Assembly: GCF_000463015.1 (NCBI RefSeq)
Contig: NC_022247.1
Coordinates: forward strand, 2,852,001 to 2,916,000
Direction: 5' to 3'
DNA length: 64,000 nucleotides
Source of the DNA: Variovorax paradoxus B4
Lineage (GTDB): Bacteria; Pseudomonadota; Gammaproteobacteria; Burkholderiales; Burkholderiaceae_C
Shown here: positions 8,771 through 17,849 of the stretch, one piece after another
How positions within the stretch are numbered: position 1 is the first letter of the stretch
Layout of the letters: every line of letters begins with the position of its first letter
Notes under the pieces: model-generated
What the model saw: the letters and a program-made list of their open reading frames with translations, nothing else
Databases searched by the model: none
Told to the model about the DNA's origin: nothing
Translations under genes and position numbers: made by a program

Positions 8771-9645
8771 CTGACGCAACCGTACCCCAGAGAAAAGACT
8801 TCCGCTTCTTTCACCGCCTGCGCGTGCGCTGGGCCGAAGTCGACATGCAGAAGATCGTGTTCAACGCGCACTACCTGATGTATTTCGATACTGCCATTGC
8901 CGACTACTGGCGCGCGCTCGCACTGCCTTACGAAGAGGCCATGCATGCGCTGGGCGGCGACCTGTACGTGCGCAAGGCCACGGTCGACTTTCGCGCCTCC
9001 GCGCGCATGGACGACGTGATCGACGTGGCCATGAAGTGCGCGCGCATCGGCAACTCGTCGATCGTCTTCGAGGGCGCGCTGTTCCGGCAGGACCAGTACC
9101 TGGTGGGCTGCGAACTCGTCTATGTGTTTGCCGACCCCGCCACGCAGACCTCGAAGCCGGTGCCACCTGCCTTGCGCGAAATCCTCACGGGCTTCGAGGC
9201 TGGCGAGCCGATGCGCACCGTGGAAACGGGCGACTGGAAAGCCCTGGGCGAAGGTGCGGGCGCGCTGCGCCGCGCGGTCTTCATCGAGGAACAGAACATT
9301 CCCAAGGAACTGGAGTGGGACGAGCACGATGCCGTGGTGCTGCATGCGGTGGCCCGCAACCGGCTCGGCCAGGTGATTGCGACCGGGCGGCTGCTCGATG
9401 CAGCCGATGGCACGGCCATGCTCGGCCGCATGGCCGTGCACCGCGCGCTGCGCAGCGGCGGCCACGGCGCCGCCGTGATGCAGGCGCTCGAGGCCGCCGC
9501 CAAGGCGCGCGGCGACCGCGAGATCGGCCTGCACGCGCAGCGCAGTGCGGAGCGTTTCTATGCGCGCCTGGGCTACGCCGTGCATGGGGAGCCGTTCGAG
9601 GAAGCCGGCATTCCGCACATCGAGATGCGCCGCGCGCTGGGTTGA
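8767..9645 (+). CDS. Fusion of YbgC/FadM-type acyl-CoA thioesterase and GNAT acetyltransferase
   Basis: A 292-residue two-domain protein. Residues about 10-140 form a hot-dog thioesterase: VRWAEVDMQKIVFNAHYL contains the catalytic Asp26 of the 4HBT family. Residues about 150-290 form a GNAT domain of the ElaA-like kind: VFIEEQNIPKELEWDEHD, then LGRMAVHRALRSGGHGA, in which the last part matches the acetyl-CoA pyrophosphate loop. The start shares ATGA with the esterase stop. Both domains bind CoA thioesters, so a coupled hydrolysis or acyl-transfer role is possible. The fusion occurs, to my knowledge, in related Comamonadaceae, but its function has not been described to me. Confidence 0.9.
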   Translation: MTDATVPQRKDFRFFHRLRVRWAEVDMQKIVFNAHYLMYFDTAIADYWRALALPYEEAMHALGGDLYVRKATVDFRASARMDDVIDVAMKCARIGNSSIVFEGALFRQDQYLVGCELVYVFADPATQTSKPVPPALREILTGFEAGEPMRTVETGDWKALGEGAGALRRAVFIEEQNIPKELEWDEHDAVVLHAVARNRLGQVIATGRLLDAADGTAMLGRMAVHRALRSGGHGAAVMQALEAAAKARGDREIGLHAQRSAERFYARLGYAVHGEPFEEAGIPHIEMRRALG

Positions 9646-9654
9646 TCGCAGCGC

Positions 9655-10611
9655 TCAGTAGCGCGCCGGCGGATCGGGCACGTAGCCCATCTCCGAACCC
9701 GGAAAGGCGGACGGGCCTTCAGGGCGCGGCCAGCGCGCAGGGGGCGGCACCGGGATCACGCCGGCTGCGATGAGGTTCTCGCGGCTGTCGTAGCGGATGC
9801 GCACCACCTCGTCGGGCGTGGACTGCGCGCGCTCGAAAGTGGTGTGGCCGACATGCGAGGTCTCGCGCCGGCCGTGGGCGGTGCCCAGGCTCGGGGTGGG
9901 CGGCGATGGCCGGGCCAGGCCACCTTTCGCAGATGCGGCAGCTTCGGCGCCCAAGGCGCTGTCGGCAGAGCGGGCCTGCGCGGCAGGCGCAGCCGGGGCG
10001 GCTTCCTCCACGGCGGAGGGCGCCTCGCTGCGGCGGCGCTCCATCTCGCGGCTGTCCACGCCATCGCGGCGCGGAAACGCAACGGGTGGCGCAGGAGGCG
10101 GCACAGGCACGCGTTCGCGGAACATCGCGACACCGATCACGCCGACGTCGTCCGGCCGGCCGGTGCGGCTTGCGTACGAATTGCCGATGGAAGTGAATTC
10201 GAAGGCCGCAATCTGTGAATCGCTCTTGCGCCAGCCCGAGATGTCGCTGCGCTCTCCGCCGGAGAAAACGTAGCCGTTCTGCAGCACGCCCGCAGTTTCG
10301 CCGGTCACGACGTTGACGCCGTCTACAGACATCACGGCCATGATGCGTTCACCCATCGCATTGCGCGCGCGAATCGCGTAGCGCGCGCCGGGCCGGCCGG
10401 CCACCCAGTATTCGCCGCGATCGCGATAGATGGGCAGTTCGCGGCCGCTGGCGCGGTCGACCACGCTGAGCTGCATCAGCGAACCGATGCGGTTGGAGGT
10501 CGAAGGCGGCGAAAGCAGGGGCAGGGGCCGCACCGGACTTTCGGCGCAAGCGGGGAGCACGCCCAGCGCGGTCCATGCGAGGGCGGTCGAGAAGAGGAGT
10601 CTGCGCTTCAT
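9655..10611 (-). CDS. Hypothetical exported, proline-rich protein
   Basis: A 318-residue product beginning with a secretion signal (MKRRLLFSTALAWTALG, then VLPACAES). The LPAC sequence could be a poor lipobox, so either a periplasmic protein or a lipoprotein is possible. Residues about 40-170 look like a folded domain (MQLSVVDRASGRELPIYRDR). After about 175 the chain is rich in Pro, Ala and Arg and looks disordered. I do not recognise a family. The start is the ATG at 10611; longer in-frame openings run into ygfZ in another frame. The gene converges with the fusion gene at its left, 9 bases away, and lies downstream of ygfZ after a 152-base gap, so it may have its own promoter. Confidence 0.75.
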   Translation of the reverse strand: MKRRLLFSTALAWTALGVLPACAESPVRPLPLLSPPSTSNRIGSLMQLSVVDRASGRELPIYRDRGEYWVAGRPGARYAIRARNAMGERIMAVMSVDGVNVVTGETAGVLQNGYVFSGGERSDISGWRKSDSQIAAFEFTSIGNSYASRTGRPDDVGVIGVAMFRERVPVPPPAPPVAFPRRDGVDSREMERRRSEAPSAVEEAAPAAPAAQARSADSALGAEAAASAKGGLARPSPPTPSLGTAHGRRETSHVGHTTFERAQSTPDEVVRIRYDSRENLIAAGVIPVPPPARWPRPEGPSAFPGSEMGYVPDPPARY

Positions 10612-10763
10612 GATGTCTTTCCTTGCCAGGAGTGGATCGGTACGGCTTCTACGGAGCAGCACCGGCGGCAGGGTTAAACGCGCACACAAAAAAATGGCGC
10701 CGCCTCTTTCGCGGCAGCGCCAAGCGTCCATGTCGTCGGACGCTGGGGGATTCACAAGAGAGA

Positions 10764-11690
10764 CTAAATGTCTTCGAGCAGCGGGTACGGCAGCGGCTCG
10801 ATCGTGAGCGTTGGCCCGCCGGCGCTGCCCGCATGCAGCCCGCCGGTTTCGAGCGCCGAGATCTGGATCGAGATCAGCGCGGCCCAGCCGCCGCCGGGCG
10901 CCGGCGCGGCCTGTGCCACCGTGCCCACCGGCTGCTCGGCATCGCCGGCCGCGAACACTTCCTGGCCCGCGCTCACGGGCCCATCGGCCTGCACGAGGTA
11001 GGTGCGCCGCTTCAGCGTGCCGCGGAACTGGCTGCGCGCCACGATTTCCTGGCCCGGGTAGCAGCCCTTCTTGAAGTTCACGCCGCCCACGGATTCGTAG
11101 TTGATCATCTGCGGCACGAAGGCCTCGACCACCGGCGTGGTCAGGGTCACGATGCCGCTGCGAACCTCGCTCCACTGCCAGAGTTCCGCGTCGAGCGCCG
11201 GGCCGGCGGGCACGGGGCTGCCGGCCGGTGCGATCCACATGGCCCGCGGCACGCCGTCGGCCGGGTAGAGCGACACCGCGCTGATGTCTTCGCCGATGGC
11301 CGTGCGCTGTCCGGGCAGGGCCGTGGCATCGAGGCCGTTGGCCGCCAGCGCGGTGCCGGCAAGGCCGTAGAGCGCGAACTGCTCCGTGGCGTCGGTGAGC
11401 TTGGCCTTGGCGCGCAGCACGTACATCGACAGGCGCTTGAGCGTGGCGGCCAGGATGTCGCGGCTGCAGGCCAGCAGCACCAGCTCGGGCTGCGGCCGGA
11501 TGCCGACGAAGCTGGCGATCACGCGGCCCTTGGCGGTGCACAGCGCGGCCAGGCGGGCCTCGGTGGCGCCCAGCAGCGCGAAATCCTGGGTGAGCTGGCC
11601 ATGCAGGAAGCTGGCGGCATCCGGCCCTTCGGCGCGAATCACGCCCAGGTGAGAAAGAGTGGTAACACCGTTGAGAACGACAGTAGTCAT
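10764..11690 (-). CDS. ygfZ: Folate-binding protein YgfZ (Fe-S cluster maintenance)
   Basis: A 308-residue member of the YgfZ/GcvT-like family. It carries the diagnostic [12 protein letters not shown] motif near residue 200, whose cysteine is essential in the E. coli protein. YgfZ uses tetrahydrofolate to support the assembly or repair of certain Fe-S enzymes such as MiaB. The N-terminal [10 protein letters not shown] segment near residue 30 is also typical. The start is the ATG at 11690 (MTTVVLNGV); an upstream in-frame extension lacks a family match. It is divergent from mltG with about 120 bases between, an arrangement I recall from other Comamonadaceae. Confidence 0.95.
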   Translation of the reverse strand: MTTVVLNGVTTLSHLGVIRAEGPDAASFLHGQLTQDFALLGATEARLAALCTAKGRVIASFVGIRPQPELVLLACSRDILAATLKRLSMYVLRAKAKLTDATEQFALYGLAGTALAANGLDATALPGQRTAIGEDISAVSLYPADGVPRAMWIAPAGSPVPAGPALDAELWQWSEVRSGIVTLTTPVVEAFVPQMINYESVGGVNFKKGCYPGQEIVARSQFRGTLKRRTYLVQADGPVSAGQEVFAAGDAEQPVGTVAQAAPAPGGGWAALISIQISALETGGLHAGSAGGPTLTIEPLPYPLLEDI

Positions 11691-11812
11691 CGCTGAATTA
11701 TCATGGTCGAAGCCGTTCCGTCCGGTCCGCAGGGAATCCCGCCCCGATTCCCGCAGGGCCACTGAGCTTTCGTCCCCGATACGTTTTTCTTCTCCGCTAT
11801 TTCATCGGACCC

Positions 11813-12835
11813 GTGCGCCGCTTCTTCCTCACGCTTTTCCTGCTCGCCGCCCTGGCTGCGCTCGGCCTCGGCGCCGCCGGCCTCTGGTGGGTGCATCAGC
11901 CGCTCAAGCTGCCCGCGCCCAGCGTCGATCTTTCCGTGGAGCCCGGCACCACGCCGCGCGGCGTTGCGCAGGCGGTCGCCGATACCGGCACCGACGTGCA
12001 GCCGCAGATGCTCTATTTCTGGTTCCGCATTTCGGGGCAAGACCGCCAGATCCGCGCCGGCAGCTACGAACTGGAGCGCGGCGTCACGCCCAAGATGCTG
12101 CTCAACGTGCTGGTGCGCGGCGAGGAGGCCACCCGCAGCCTGGTGCTGGTCGAAGGCTGGAACATCCGCCAGGTGCGCGCCGCGCTCGCCAAGGCCGAAC
12201 AGCTCAAGCCCGAAACCGTCGGTCTGCCCGACGATGCCCTGATGGCCAGGCTGGGCCGGCCCGGCGTGCATCCCGAGGGTCGCTTCTTCCCCGACACCTA
12301 CACCTATTCGAAGGGCTCGACCGACATCGCGCTGCTGCAGCGTGCCATGCGGGCCATGGACAAGAAGCTCGAAGCCGCGTGGGCCGCCCGGGCGGCCGAT
12401 TTGCCGATCCAATCGGCGGATCAGGCGCTGATCCTGGCCAGCATTGTCGAAAAGGAGACAGGAAAAGCCAAGGACCGCTCCGAGATCGCCGCCGTTTTCG
12501 TCAACCGGCTGCGTGCCGGCATGCCGCTGCAAACCGACCCCACCGTGATCTACGGCCTGGGCACCGCGTTCGATGGCAACCTGCGCAAGAAAGACCTGCT
12601 GACCGACACGCCCTGGAACACCTACACGCGCGGCGGCCTGCCGCCCACGCCCATCGCCATGCCGGGCAAGGCGGCGCTGCTGGCAGCGGTGCAGCCGGCG
12701 CAAAGCAAGTCGCTGTACTTCGTTTCGCGCGGCGACGGCACCAGCCAGTTCAGCAGTTCGCTCGACGACCACAACCGCGCGGTCAACCGCTATCAGCGCG
12801 GCGGCGGCGAACCCAAACCGAAAGTAGCGCAATGA
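11813..12835 (+). CDS. mltG: Endolytic murein transglycosylase MltG
   Basis: A 340-residue inner-membrane lytic transglycosylase. It has an N-terminal membrane anchor (residues about 4-24), a LysM-like region, and the YceG catalytic domain with [10 protein letters not shown], whose Glu is the catalytic residue, then [21 protein letters not shown]. MltG cleaves nascent glycan strands and is thought to release them during peptidoglycan synthesis. The start is GTG at 11813 (GTGCGCCGC). The gene heads a four-gene chain in which each stop overlaps the next start as ATGA: mltG, tmk, holB, pilZ. Confidence 0.96.
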   Translation: MRRFFLTLFLLAALAALGLGAAGLWWVHQPLKLPAPSVDLSVEPGTTPRGVAQAVADTGTDVQPQMLYFWFRISGQDRQIRAGSYELERGVTPKMLLNVLVRGEEATRSLVLVEGWNIRQVRAALAKAEQLKPETVGLPDDALMARLGRPGVHPEGRFFPDTYTYSKGSTDIALLQRAMRAMDKKLEAAWAARAADLPIQSADQALILASIVEKETGKAKDRSEIAAVFVNRLRAGMPLQTDPTVIYGLGTAFDGNLRKKDLLTDTPWNTYTRGGLPPTPIAMPGKAALLAAVQPAQSKSLYFVSRGDGTSQFSSSLDDHNRAVNRYQRGGGEPKPKVAQ

Positions 12836-13491
12836 GTGACGGCCTGTTTCTGACGCTCGAGGGCATCGATGGCGCCGGCAAGTCGAGCCATCTCGACGCC
12901 ATGGAGGCGCTCTTCAAGGCCCGCGGCCGCACGGTCGTGCGCACGCGCGAGCCCGGCGGCACGCCACTGGCGGAGATCTTGCGCGGGCTTATTCTCGAAC
13001 AGCCGATGGACCCGCTGACCGAATCGCTGCTGGTGTTTGCGGCGCGGCGCGACCATGTGGTGCGGGTGATCGAGCCGGCACTGGCACGCGGCGACGTGGT
13101 GCTGTGCGACCGCTTCACCGACGCCACCTTTGCCTACCAGGGCGCGGGCCGCGACTTCGATACACAAGTGCTGTCGACGCTGGAGCAATGGGTGCAGGGG
13201 GGCAGGGGAGCGGCAGGGCTGCTTCAGCCTCACGTCACGCTCTGGTTCGACCTGGCGCCCGAGATCGCCGCCCAGCGGCTGGCGGGAGCCCGCCTGCCCG
13301 ACAAGTTCGAGTCCCAGCCGGTCGAATTCTTCCGGCGCGTCGCGGCGGGCTACGCGGCCCGCGCGGCGGCCGATGCGCCGCGTTTCGTGCGCATCGACGC
13401 CAGCCAGACGCGCGACCAGGTCTGGCAACAGGTCGAGACGGCGCTTGTCGCACGCGGTGCGCCGGCACCCGCAAGTGGAGCGGCGCGATGA
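12832..13491 (+). CDS. tmk: Thymidylate kinase
   Basis: A 219-residue dTMP kinase that makes dTDP for DNA synthesis. The P-loop GIDGAGKS is at residues 11-18. The substrate-binding [11 protein letters not shown] lies near 40, and the DRF and [10 protein letters not shown] segments near 93-106 belong to the dTMP and lid regions. The start ATG overlaps the mltG stop and its own stop overlaps the holB start, both as ATGA. Its position beside mltG and holB is the common proteobacterial order. Confidence 0.97.
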   Translation: MSDGLFLTLEGIDGAGKSSHLDAMEALFKARGRTVVRTREPGGTPLAEILRGLILEQPMDPLTESLLVFAARRDHVVRVIEPALARGDVVLCDRFTDATFAYQGAGRDFDTQVLSTLEQWVQGGRGAAGLLQPHVTLWFDLAPEIAAQRLAGARLPDKFESQPVEFFRRVAAGYAARAAADAPRFVRIDASQTRDQVWQQVETALVARGAPAPASGAAR

Positions 13492-14510
13492 GCACTTCGG
13501 CGCTTTCGCCCTGGCTGCATCGGCCGCTCGCTGAACTCCTGCGCCAGCGCGGCCATGCCTGGCTGCTGCAGGGGCCTTCGGGACTCGGCCAATACGAACT
13601 CGCGCTCGCGCTTGCCGCGGCCTGGCTGTGCGAACAGCCCAAGGAAGAGGGGGGTGGCACCGCCTGCGGCCATTGCCCGAGCTGCCATGCCATCGAGGTG
13701 CGGACCCACGCCGACCTTTGCGTTCTGATGCCCGAGGTCGCCATGCAGGAGCTGGGCTGGCCGCTCGACGAAAAGGCGCAGGCCGACATCGACGACAAGA
13801 AGCGCAAGCCCAGCCGCGAGATCCGCGTCGAGGCCATGCGCGATGCGGTCGGATTTGCCCAGCGCACCAGTGCCCGCGGCCGCGGCAAGGTGGTGCTGGT
13901 GTATCCGGCCGAGCGCATGAACACCATCACCGCCAATGCGCTGCTCAAGACGCTCGAGGAGCCGGTTGGCGACGTCCGCTTCGTGCTGGCCAGCGAGGCG
14001 GCGTGGCAATTGCTGCCGACCATCCGCAGCCGCTGCCTGGGTTTCACGCTGCCATGGCCCGAGACGGCCGAGGCCGAAGCCTGGCTGGCGGCGCAGGAAG
14101 TGCCCGCCGCAGATGCCGCCGCATTGCTGCGCGCCGCCGGCGGGCGGCCCAGCGATGCCCTGCGGCTCGCGCGCTCCGGCCAGTCGCCCAAGGCCTGGGC
14201 GCTGCTGCCCAAGGCCGTTTCGCGCGGCGACGTGGCCGCCCTCGCGGACCAGTCGCCGTCCCAGGCCATCGGCTCGCTGCAGAAGCTCTGCCACGACCTG
14301 ATGGCCGTTGGCAGCGGCGCCGCGCCGCGTTTCTTCGAGGCCGCCGACCTGCCGCCCGCCGTGCCTTCGCACCTGGCGCTCGCGCGCTGGTCGAAGTCGC
14401 TCGCGAACGCGGCCAGAACCGCCGAACACCCCTTCAATGCGGGCCTCATGCTGGAAGCGCTTGTGAGCGAAGCGCGAACCACCCTAAACTCTGCAGCTCG
14501 CCGCCCATGA
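13488..14510 (+). CDS. holB: DNA polymerase III delta-prime subunit
   Basis: A 340-residue clamp-loader subunit. The N-terminal AAA+ domain has a degenerate Walker A ([11 protein letters not shown], with Gln in place of the usual Lys). This fits delta-prime, which does not hydrolyse ATP. A zinc-finger cluster CGHCPSCH is near residue 61, LLKTLEEP near 150, and the SRC motif is in TIRSRCLG near 180. These are family features of HolB. The open frame extends far upstream through tmk, but the ATG at 13488, overlapping the tmk stop, gives the normal N-terminus ([12 protein letters not shown]). Confidence 0.95.
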   Translation: MSTSALSPWLHRPLAELLRQRGHAWLLQGPSGLGQYELALALAAAWLCEQPKEEGGGTACGHCPSCHAIEVRTHADLCVLMPEVAMQELGWPLDEKAQADIDDKKRKPSREIRVEAMRDAVGFAQRTSARGRGKVVLVYPAERMNTITANALLKTLEEPVGDVRFVLASEAAWQLLPTIRSRCLGFTLPWPETAEAEAWLAAQEVPAADAAALLRAAGGRPSDALRLARSGQSPKAWALLPKAVSRGDVAALADQSPSQAIGSLQKLCHDLMAVGSGAAPRFFEAADLPPAVPSHLALARWSKSLANAARTAEHPFNAGLMLEALVSEARTTLNSAARRP

Positions 14511-14887
14511 ACCAACCAGCCGCACCCGCACCCGCCGCCCCGGCGCCTCAACGGCCGAGCGTGATCCAGCTCGCCATCAAGGAAAAGGGCGCGCTCTATG
14601 CCGCCTACATTCCGCTCTTTGCCGAAGGCGGCATCTTCATTCCGACCTCGCGCGAATACCGCCTGGGCGACGATGTCTACGTGCTGCTGACGCTCCCCGA
14701 AGACCCGCAGCGCTACCCGGTGGCGGGCAAGGTCGCATGGATCACGCCGCAGCGCGCAGCGGGCAACCGGGCGCCGGGCGTGGGCATCCGTTTTCCGTCG
14801 GACGAGAAATCGCGCCAGCTCAAGGCCCGCATCGAAGCGGCGCTCGGCGGCTCGATGGCTTCCGACCGTCCGACCCAAACTATTTAA
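14507..14887 (+). CDS. pilZ: PilZ domain protein
   Basis: A 126-residue single-domain PilZ protein, last gene of the mltG-tmk-holB chain. Family features are IPTSREYRLGDDVYVLLTLP and the later NRAPGVGIRFP segment. The canonical c-di-GMP-binding RxxxR motif is not evident before the domain. This matches the PilZ subtype encoded after holB, which is needed for type IV pilus function and does not bind c-di-GMP in the characterised cases. The start overlaps the holB stop as ATGA, and the stop is TAA. A structured intergenic repeat follows immediately. Confidence 0.92.
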   Translation: MNQPAAPAPAAPAPQRPSVIQLAIKEKGALYAAYIPLFAEGGIFIPTSREYRLGDDVYVLLTLPEDPQRYPVAGKVAWITPQRAAGNRAPGVGIRFPSDEKSRQLKARIEAALGGSMASDRPTQTI

Positions 14888-14888
14888 G

Positions 14889-14990
14889 CTCGCCCCCAGG
14901 CTGCGCGCACTTCGTGTCGCTACGCCCACCCCCTACTGGGGGCGACACCAGAGGCCCGGCGAAGCCGGTTCCTCGGTGTCCCTGGCATAA
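14889..14990. repeat. Structured intergenic repeat, Comamonadaceae type
   Basis: About 100 bases between pilZ and tatD with nested inverted repeats. CGCCCCCAG at 14891-14899 pairs with CTGGGGGCG at 14936-14944. GTGTCGC at 14914-14920 pairs with GCGACAC at 14942-14948. A short hairpin CCGGC-GAA-GCCGG follows. From memory, similar GGCTGCGCGCACTTCGTGTC-type elements are scattered through Variovorax and Acidovorax intergenic regions, so I call it a dispersed repeat. There is only one copy in this window. It may also act as the terminator for the pilZ transcript, although no T-run follows. Confidence 0.6.
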
Positions 14991-15007
14991 GCCAGACAAT
15001 CAGCGCC

Positions 15008-15817
15008 ATGTTCACCGATTCCCACTGCCACCTGACTTTTCCCGAGTTCGCGGACCAGATGCCGCAAATCCGCGCCGCCATGGCCGAGGCGCAGGTCGAC
15101 CGGGCCTTGTGCATCTGCACCAAGCTCGAGGAGTTCGACGATGTGCAGGCGCTGGCCGCGCGCTACGACAACTTCTGGGCCAGCGTCGGCGTGCACCCCG
15201 ACAACGAGGACATCGCCGAGCCCACGGTGGACGACCTGGTGCGCCGGGCGGCCTTGCCGCGCGTGGTGGCCATCGGCGAAACCGGGCTCGACTACTACCA
15301 GATGGAAGAGCGAAAGGGCGGGCGCAGCATTGCCGACATGGAATGGCAGCGCGACCGCTTCCGCGTGCACATCCGCGCCGCGCAGCAAACCCGCATGCCG
15401 CTGATCATCCACACGCGCGAAGCCTCGGCCGACACGCTGGCCATCCTCAAGGAGGAGGACGAAGACGGCGCCGGCAATGCCGCGGGCGGCGTGTTCCATT
15501 GCTTCACCGAAACCGCCGAAGTGGCCCGCGCGGCGCTCGACCTGGGTTTCTACATTTCCTTTTCCGGCATCCTGACCTTCAAGAAGGCGCAGGACCTGCG
15601 CGACGTGGCGGCCTTCGTGCCGCTCGACCGCATGCTGATCGAAACCGACAGCCCCTATCTGGCACCGGTGCCGTACCGCGGCAAGACCAACAACCCGTCT
15701 TACGTACCTTTTGTGGCGAAGCAGATCGCCGAACTGCGCAAGCTGCCGATCGAAGCCGTGGCCGAGGCCACGAGCAACAACTTCGAAACGCTGTTCAAGG
15801 GAGTCAAAGCAACATGA
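15008..15817 (+). CDS. TatD family metal-dependent hydrolase
   Basis: A 269-residue TIM-barrel hydrolase of the amidohydrolase superfamily. Metal-binding DSHCHL is at residues 4-9, GETGLDYY near 95 supplies the Glu, and IIHTRE near 137, FHCFTE near 163 and ETDSPYLAP near 216 are the other signatures. TatD proteins act as 3'-5' DNA exonucleases in the characterised cases. The YcfH/TatD gene following holB-pilZ is a conserved arrangement. The stop overlaps the start of the ankyrin gene as ATGA. Confidence 0.95.
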   Translation: MFTDSHCHLTFPEFADQMPQIRAAMAEAQVDRALCICTKLEEFDDVQALAARYDNFWASVGVHPDNEDIAEPTVDDLVRRAALPRVVAIGETGLDYYQMEERKGGRSIADMEWQRDRFRVHIRAAQQTRMPLIIHTREASADTLAILKEEDEDGAGNAAGGVFHCFTETAEVARAALDLGFYISFSGILTFKKAQDLRDVAAFVPLDRMLIETDSPYLAPVPYRGKTNNPSYVPFVAKQIAELRKLPIEAVAEATSNNFETLFKGVKAT

Positions 15818-16491
15818 GAAAATACATCAAGAAGTTCTTGTATCTAGCTGTCGTAGCAACAACTTTTACCGCACACGCGGGCTCGTTCGAAGACTTCTTC
15901 CGGGCCGTGCGCGGAGACAACGCCAGCGGCGTGCGCACCCTGCTGAACCGCGGTTTCGACCCCAACACGCGCGATGAGCACGGCCAGACCGGCTTGATCA
16001 TCGCCCTGCGCGAACCATCGCCCAAGGTCGCGCAGGTGCTGCTCGAATCGCCGCAGACCGATGTCGACCTGGCCAACGCCAAGGACGAAACCCCGCTGAT
16101 GCTGGCCGCCATCAAGGGTCAGCAGGAGCTGGTCGCCCAGCTGCTCAAGCGCGACGCCGCCGTCAACAAGACCGGCTGGACGCCGCTGCATTACGCCGCC
16201 AGCAGCGGCCAGCTGAGCATCATGAAAGTGCTGCTCGACAACTACGCCTTCATCGACGCGCAATCGCCCAACGGCACCACGCCGCTCATGATGGCCGCGA
16301 TGTACGGCTCGACCGAGGCCGTGAAGCTTTTGCTGGCCGAAGGCGCGGACACGGCGATGAAGAACCAGCTCGGCATGACGGCCGTCGACTTTGCGAACAA
16401 GGCGAACCGACCGGAAGCTGCACAGCTGATCGCGGCTGCCGCCAACGCCAAGGCCGGTCCAAAGGCGATCCCCAAGGACGGCAAATGGTGA
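15814..16491 (+). CDS. Exported ankyrin-repeat protein
   Basis: A 225-residue product with a signal peptide (RKYIKKFLYLAVVATTFTAHA, cleavage likely after AHA) and four to five ankyrin repeats from about 45 to 205. Typical pieces are TPLMLAAIKGQQELVAQLL, WTPLHYAASSGQLSIMKVLL and TPLMMAAMYGSTEAVKLLL. It probably acts in the periplasm as a protein-binding scaffold. Its partner is unknown. The start overlaps the tatD stop as ATGA, so the two are coupled. Unlike its neighbours, the first 40 bases are AT-rich, as expected for a lysine-rich signal peptide. Confidence 0.92.
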   Translation: MRKYIKKFLYLAVVATTFTAHAGSFEDFFRAVRGDNASGVRTLLNRGFDPNTRDEHGQTGLIIALREPSPKVAQVLLESPQTDVDLANAKDETPLMLAAIKGQQELVAQLLKRDAAVNKTGWTPLHYAASSGQLSIMKVLLDNYAFIDAQSPNGTTPLMMAAMYGSTEAVKLLLAEGADTAMKNQLGMTAVDFANKANRPEAAQLIAAAANAKAGPKAIPKDGKW

Positions 16492-16604
16492 GTTTCTTCA
16501 CGCCCCATTGAGGGCCGGATTCCTCGCATCGGCAGGCCCGGGAAAACGCCGAAAAGAGGGCGCCTGCGCATCGTGCGAGACTCTGCGGAGAAGGAGAAGC
16601 AGAG

Positions 16605-17090
16605 ATGAATACGTTTCTATTCATGGTCTTTTTGCTGGCCATCGGACTGCTTGGGTTCGCAGCAATCGCCAGAAAAAGGTCGAGGCAAAACAGCAGCGGC
16701 TTTGTCGACAAGCCCAAGGCACGCCCGCCACTCACTGCACGCGAGCAAGCCATGTACAACCGGCTCGTGCAAACCCTGCCGGATCTCGTGGTGCTGCCGC
16801 AAGTCAGCTTCGGTGCCTTGCTCACGGCCCGCACGCGCGCGGCGCGAAGCTCGTTCAGTCGGAAGATCGCCGACTTCGTCGTGTGCGACCGCTCGTTCAA
16901 GGTGGTGGCTGTGGTCGCGTTCGGCGGCGACAAGAGCAGCAAGGGCAAGTCGCAGCGCGACCTGGACCGCGAGGCGCTGCTGGTGGAGGCCGGCTACCGG
17001 GTGCTGCGATATCCACGGGTACCGGACGTGGGGCGCGTGGAGGCGGACTTCGATCCGACGTTGGCGTCCGTGAGTCCCATGGGGTCCTGA
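16605..17090 (+). CDS. DUF2726 domain membrane-anchored protein
   Basis: A 161-residue protein with one N-terminal membrane helix (about 4-21) and a DUF2726-like domain from about 40 to 140. The domain contains LTAREQAMYNRLVQTLPDLVVLPQVS and the restriction-endonuclease-like core IADFVVCDRSFKVVAVV, then LLVEAGYRVLRYP. The pattern D-x(n)-VV resembles the PD-(D/E)XK fold that I associate with this family, but activity is not established. The start ATG at 16605 lies nine bases after an AGGAGAAG sequence. The gene stands alone between the ankyrin gene and a convergent cupin gene. Confidence 0.85.
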   Translation: MNTFLFMVFLLAIGLLGFAAIARKRSRQNSSGFVDKPKARPPLTAREQAMYNRLVQTLPDLVVLPQVSFGALLTARTRAARSSFSRKIADFVVCDRSFKVVAVVAFGGDKSSKGKSQRDLDREALLVEAGYRVLRYPRVPDVGRVEADFDPTLASVSPMGS

Positions 17091-17282
17091 GGGCGGGCTT
17101 GGCTTGCCTTGGATTGGCCCTCATCGGGCATCCCTAAAAGGAACACAATGTGCATTATGTTAAATGACATGGGCGGCGAATCCCCCTGCAGAACCTTGTC
17201 GTCCATGTCCCACTGCTCCCGGCAGTCGCTGCGTTAAATCCTTGTCGCCATTGGCAGTCGGCCGACAGGCCCGTCGGGGTCA

Positions 17283-17663
17283 TCAGCTCTTGGGCTTTGC
17301 GTATTCCTCTGCGCTCATCACCTCGACGCCAACGAACGGATCGTTGCCTTCGACCCATGCGTCGTGGCCTGGAGGAATGGTGTACGACATGCCTTCCTCG
17401 ATGGCGGTCTTCGAGCCGTCGTTCATCTGCACGGTGATTCGACCGGAAACCGCGTACCCGACGTGGGCTACCTGGCAGCTGTCCGTGCCGACGACCGGCT
17501 TGATGCACTGCGACCAGCGCCACCCGGGCTGAAACTTGAAGCGTCCAAGCGTGTACCCCTCGAGGCGGACCACTTCGACCCGGGTCTTTTCCGGCTCCCG
17601 AACCTCATCCGGCACGTCGTGGGATTTCGTCTGAAGCTTGGTGACATTCATAGAACTTGCCAT
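17283..17663 (-). CDS. Cupin domain protein
   Basis: A 126-residue single-domain cupin: HVGYAVSGRITVQMNDGSK and EEGMSYTIPPGHDAWVEGN form the two conserved cupin motifs. Only part of the usual metal-binding set is seen (His in CQVAHVG, His in PPGHDAW). The ATG at 17663 has an AAGGAGAG upstream at good distance. An internal ATG 12 bases in is an alternative. Function is unknown; homologous cupins with this KPVVGTDSCQ segment are usually annotated as hypothetical. It diverges from yjbQ. Confidence 0.85.
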   Translation of the reverse strand: MASSMNVTKLQTKSHDVPDEVREPEKTRVEVVRLEGYTLGRFKFQPGWRWSQCIKPVVGTDSCQVAHVGYAVSGRITVQMNDGSKTAIEEGMSYTIPPGHDAWVEGNDPFVGVEVMSAEEYAKPKS

Positions 17664-17849
17664 CACTACTCTCCTTGGCACGAGTGAGCAGTTGGTCCGC
17701 GGCAGCCTCGTGCCAAGCCGCGCGTCGAACGATGGAATACTAGTCCCGGGCCGCGCTTGCGGCGACTCATTTTTCGTCCGGTAGGTACCCCGGTGGCGTT
17801 GCATCTCGAGCATGTGCGCGGAGTTTCCAGCCGCTAAAGTGTCGATGCG

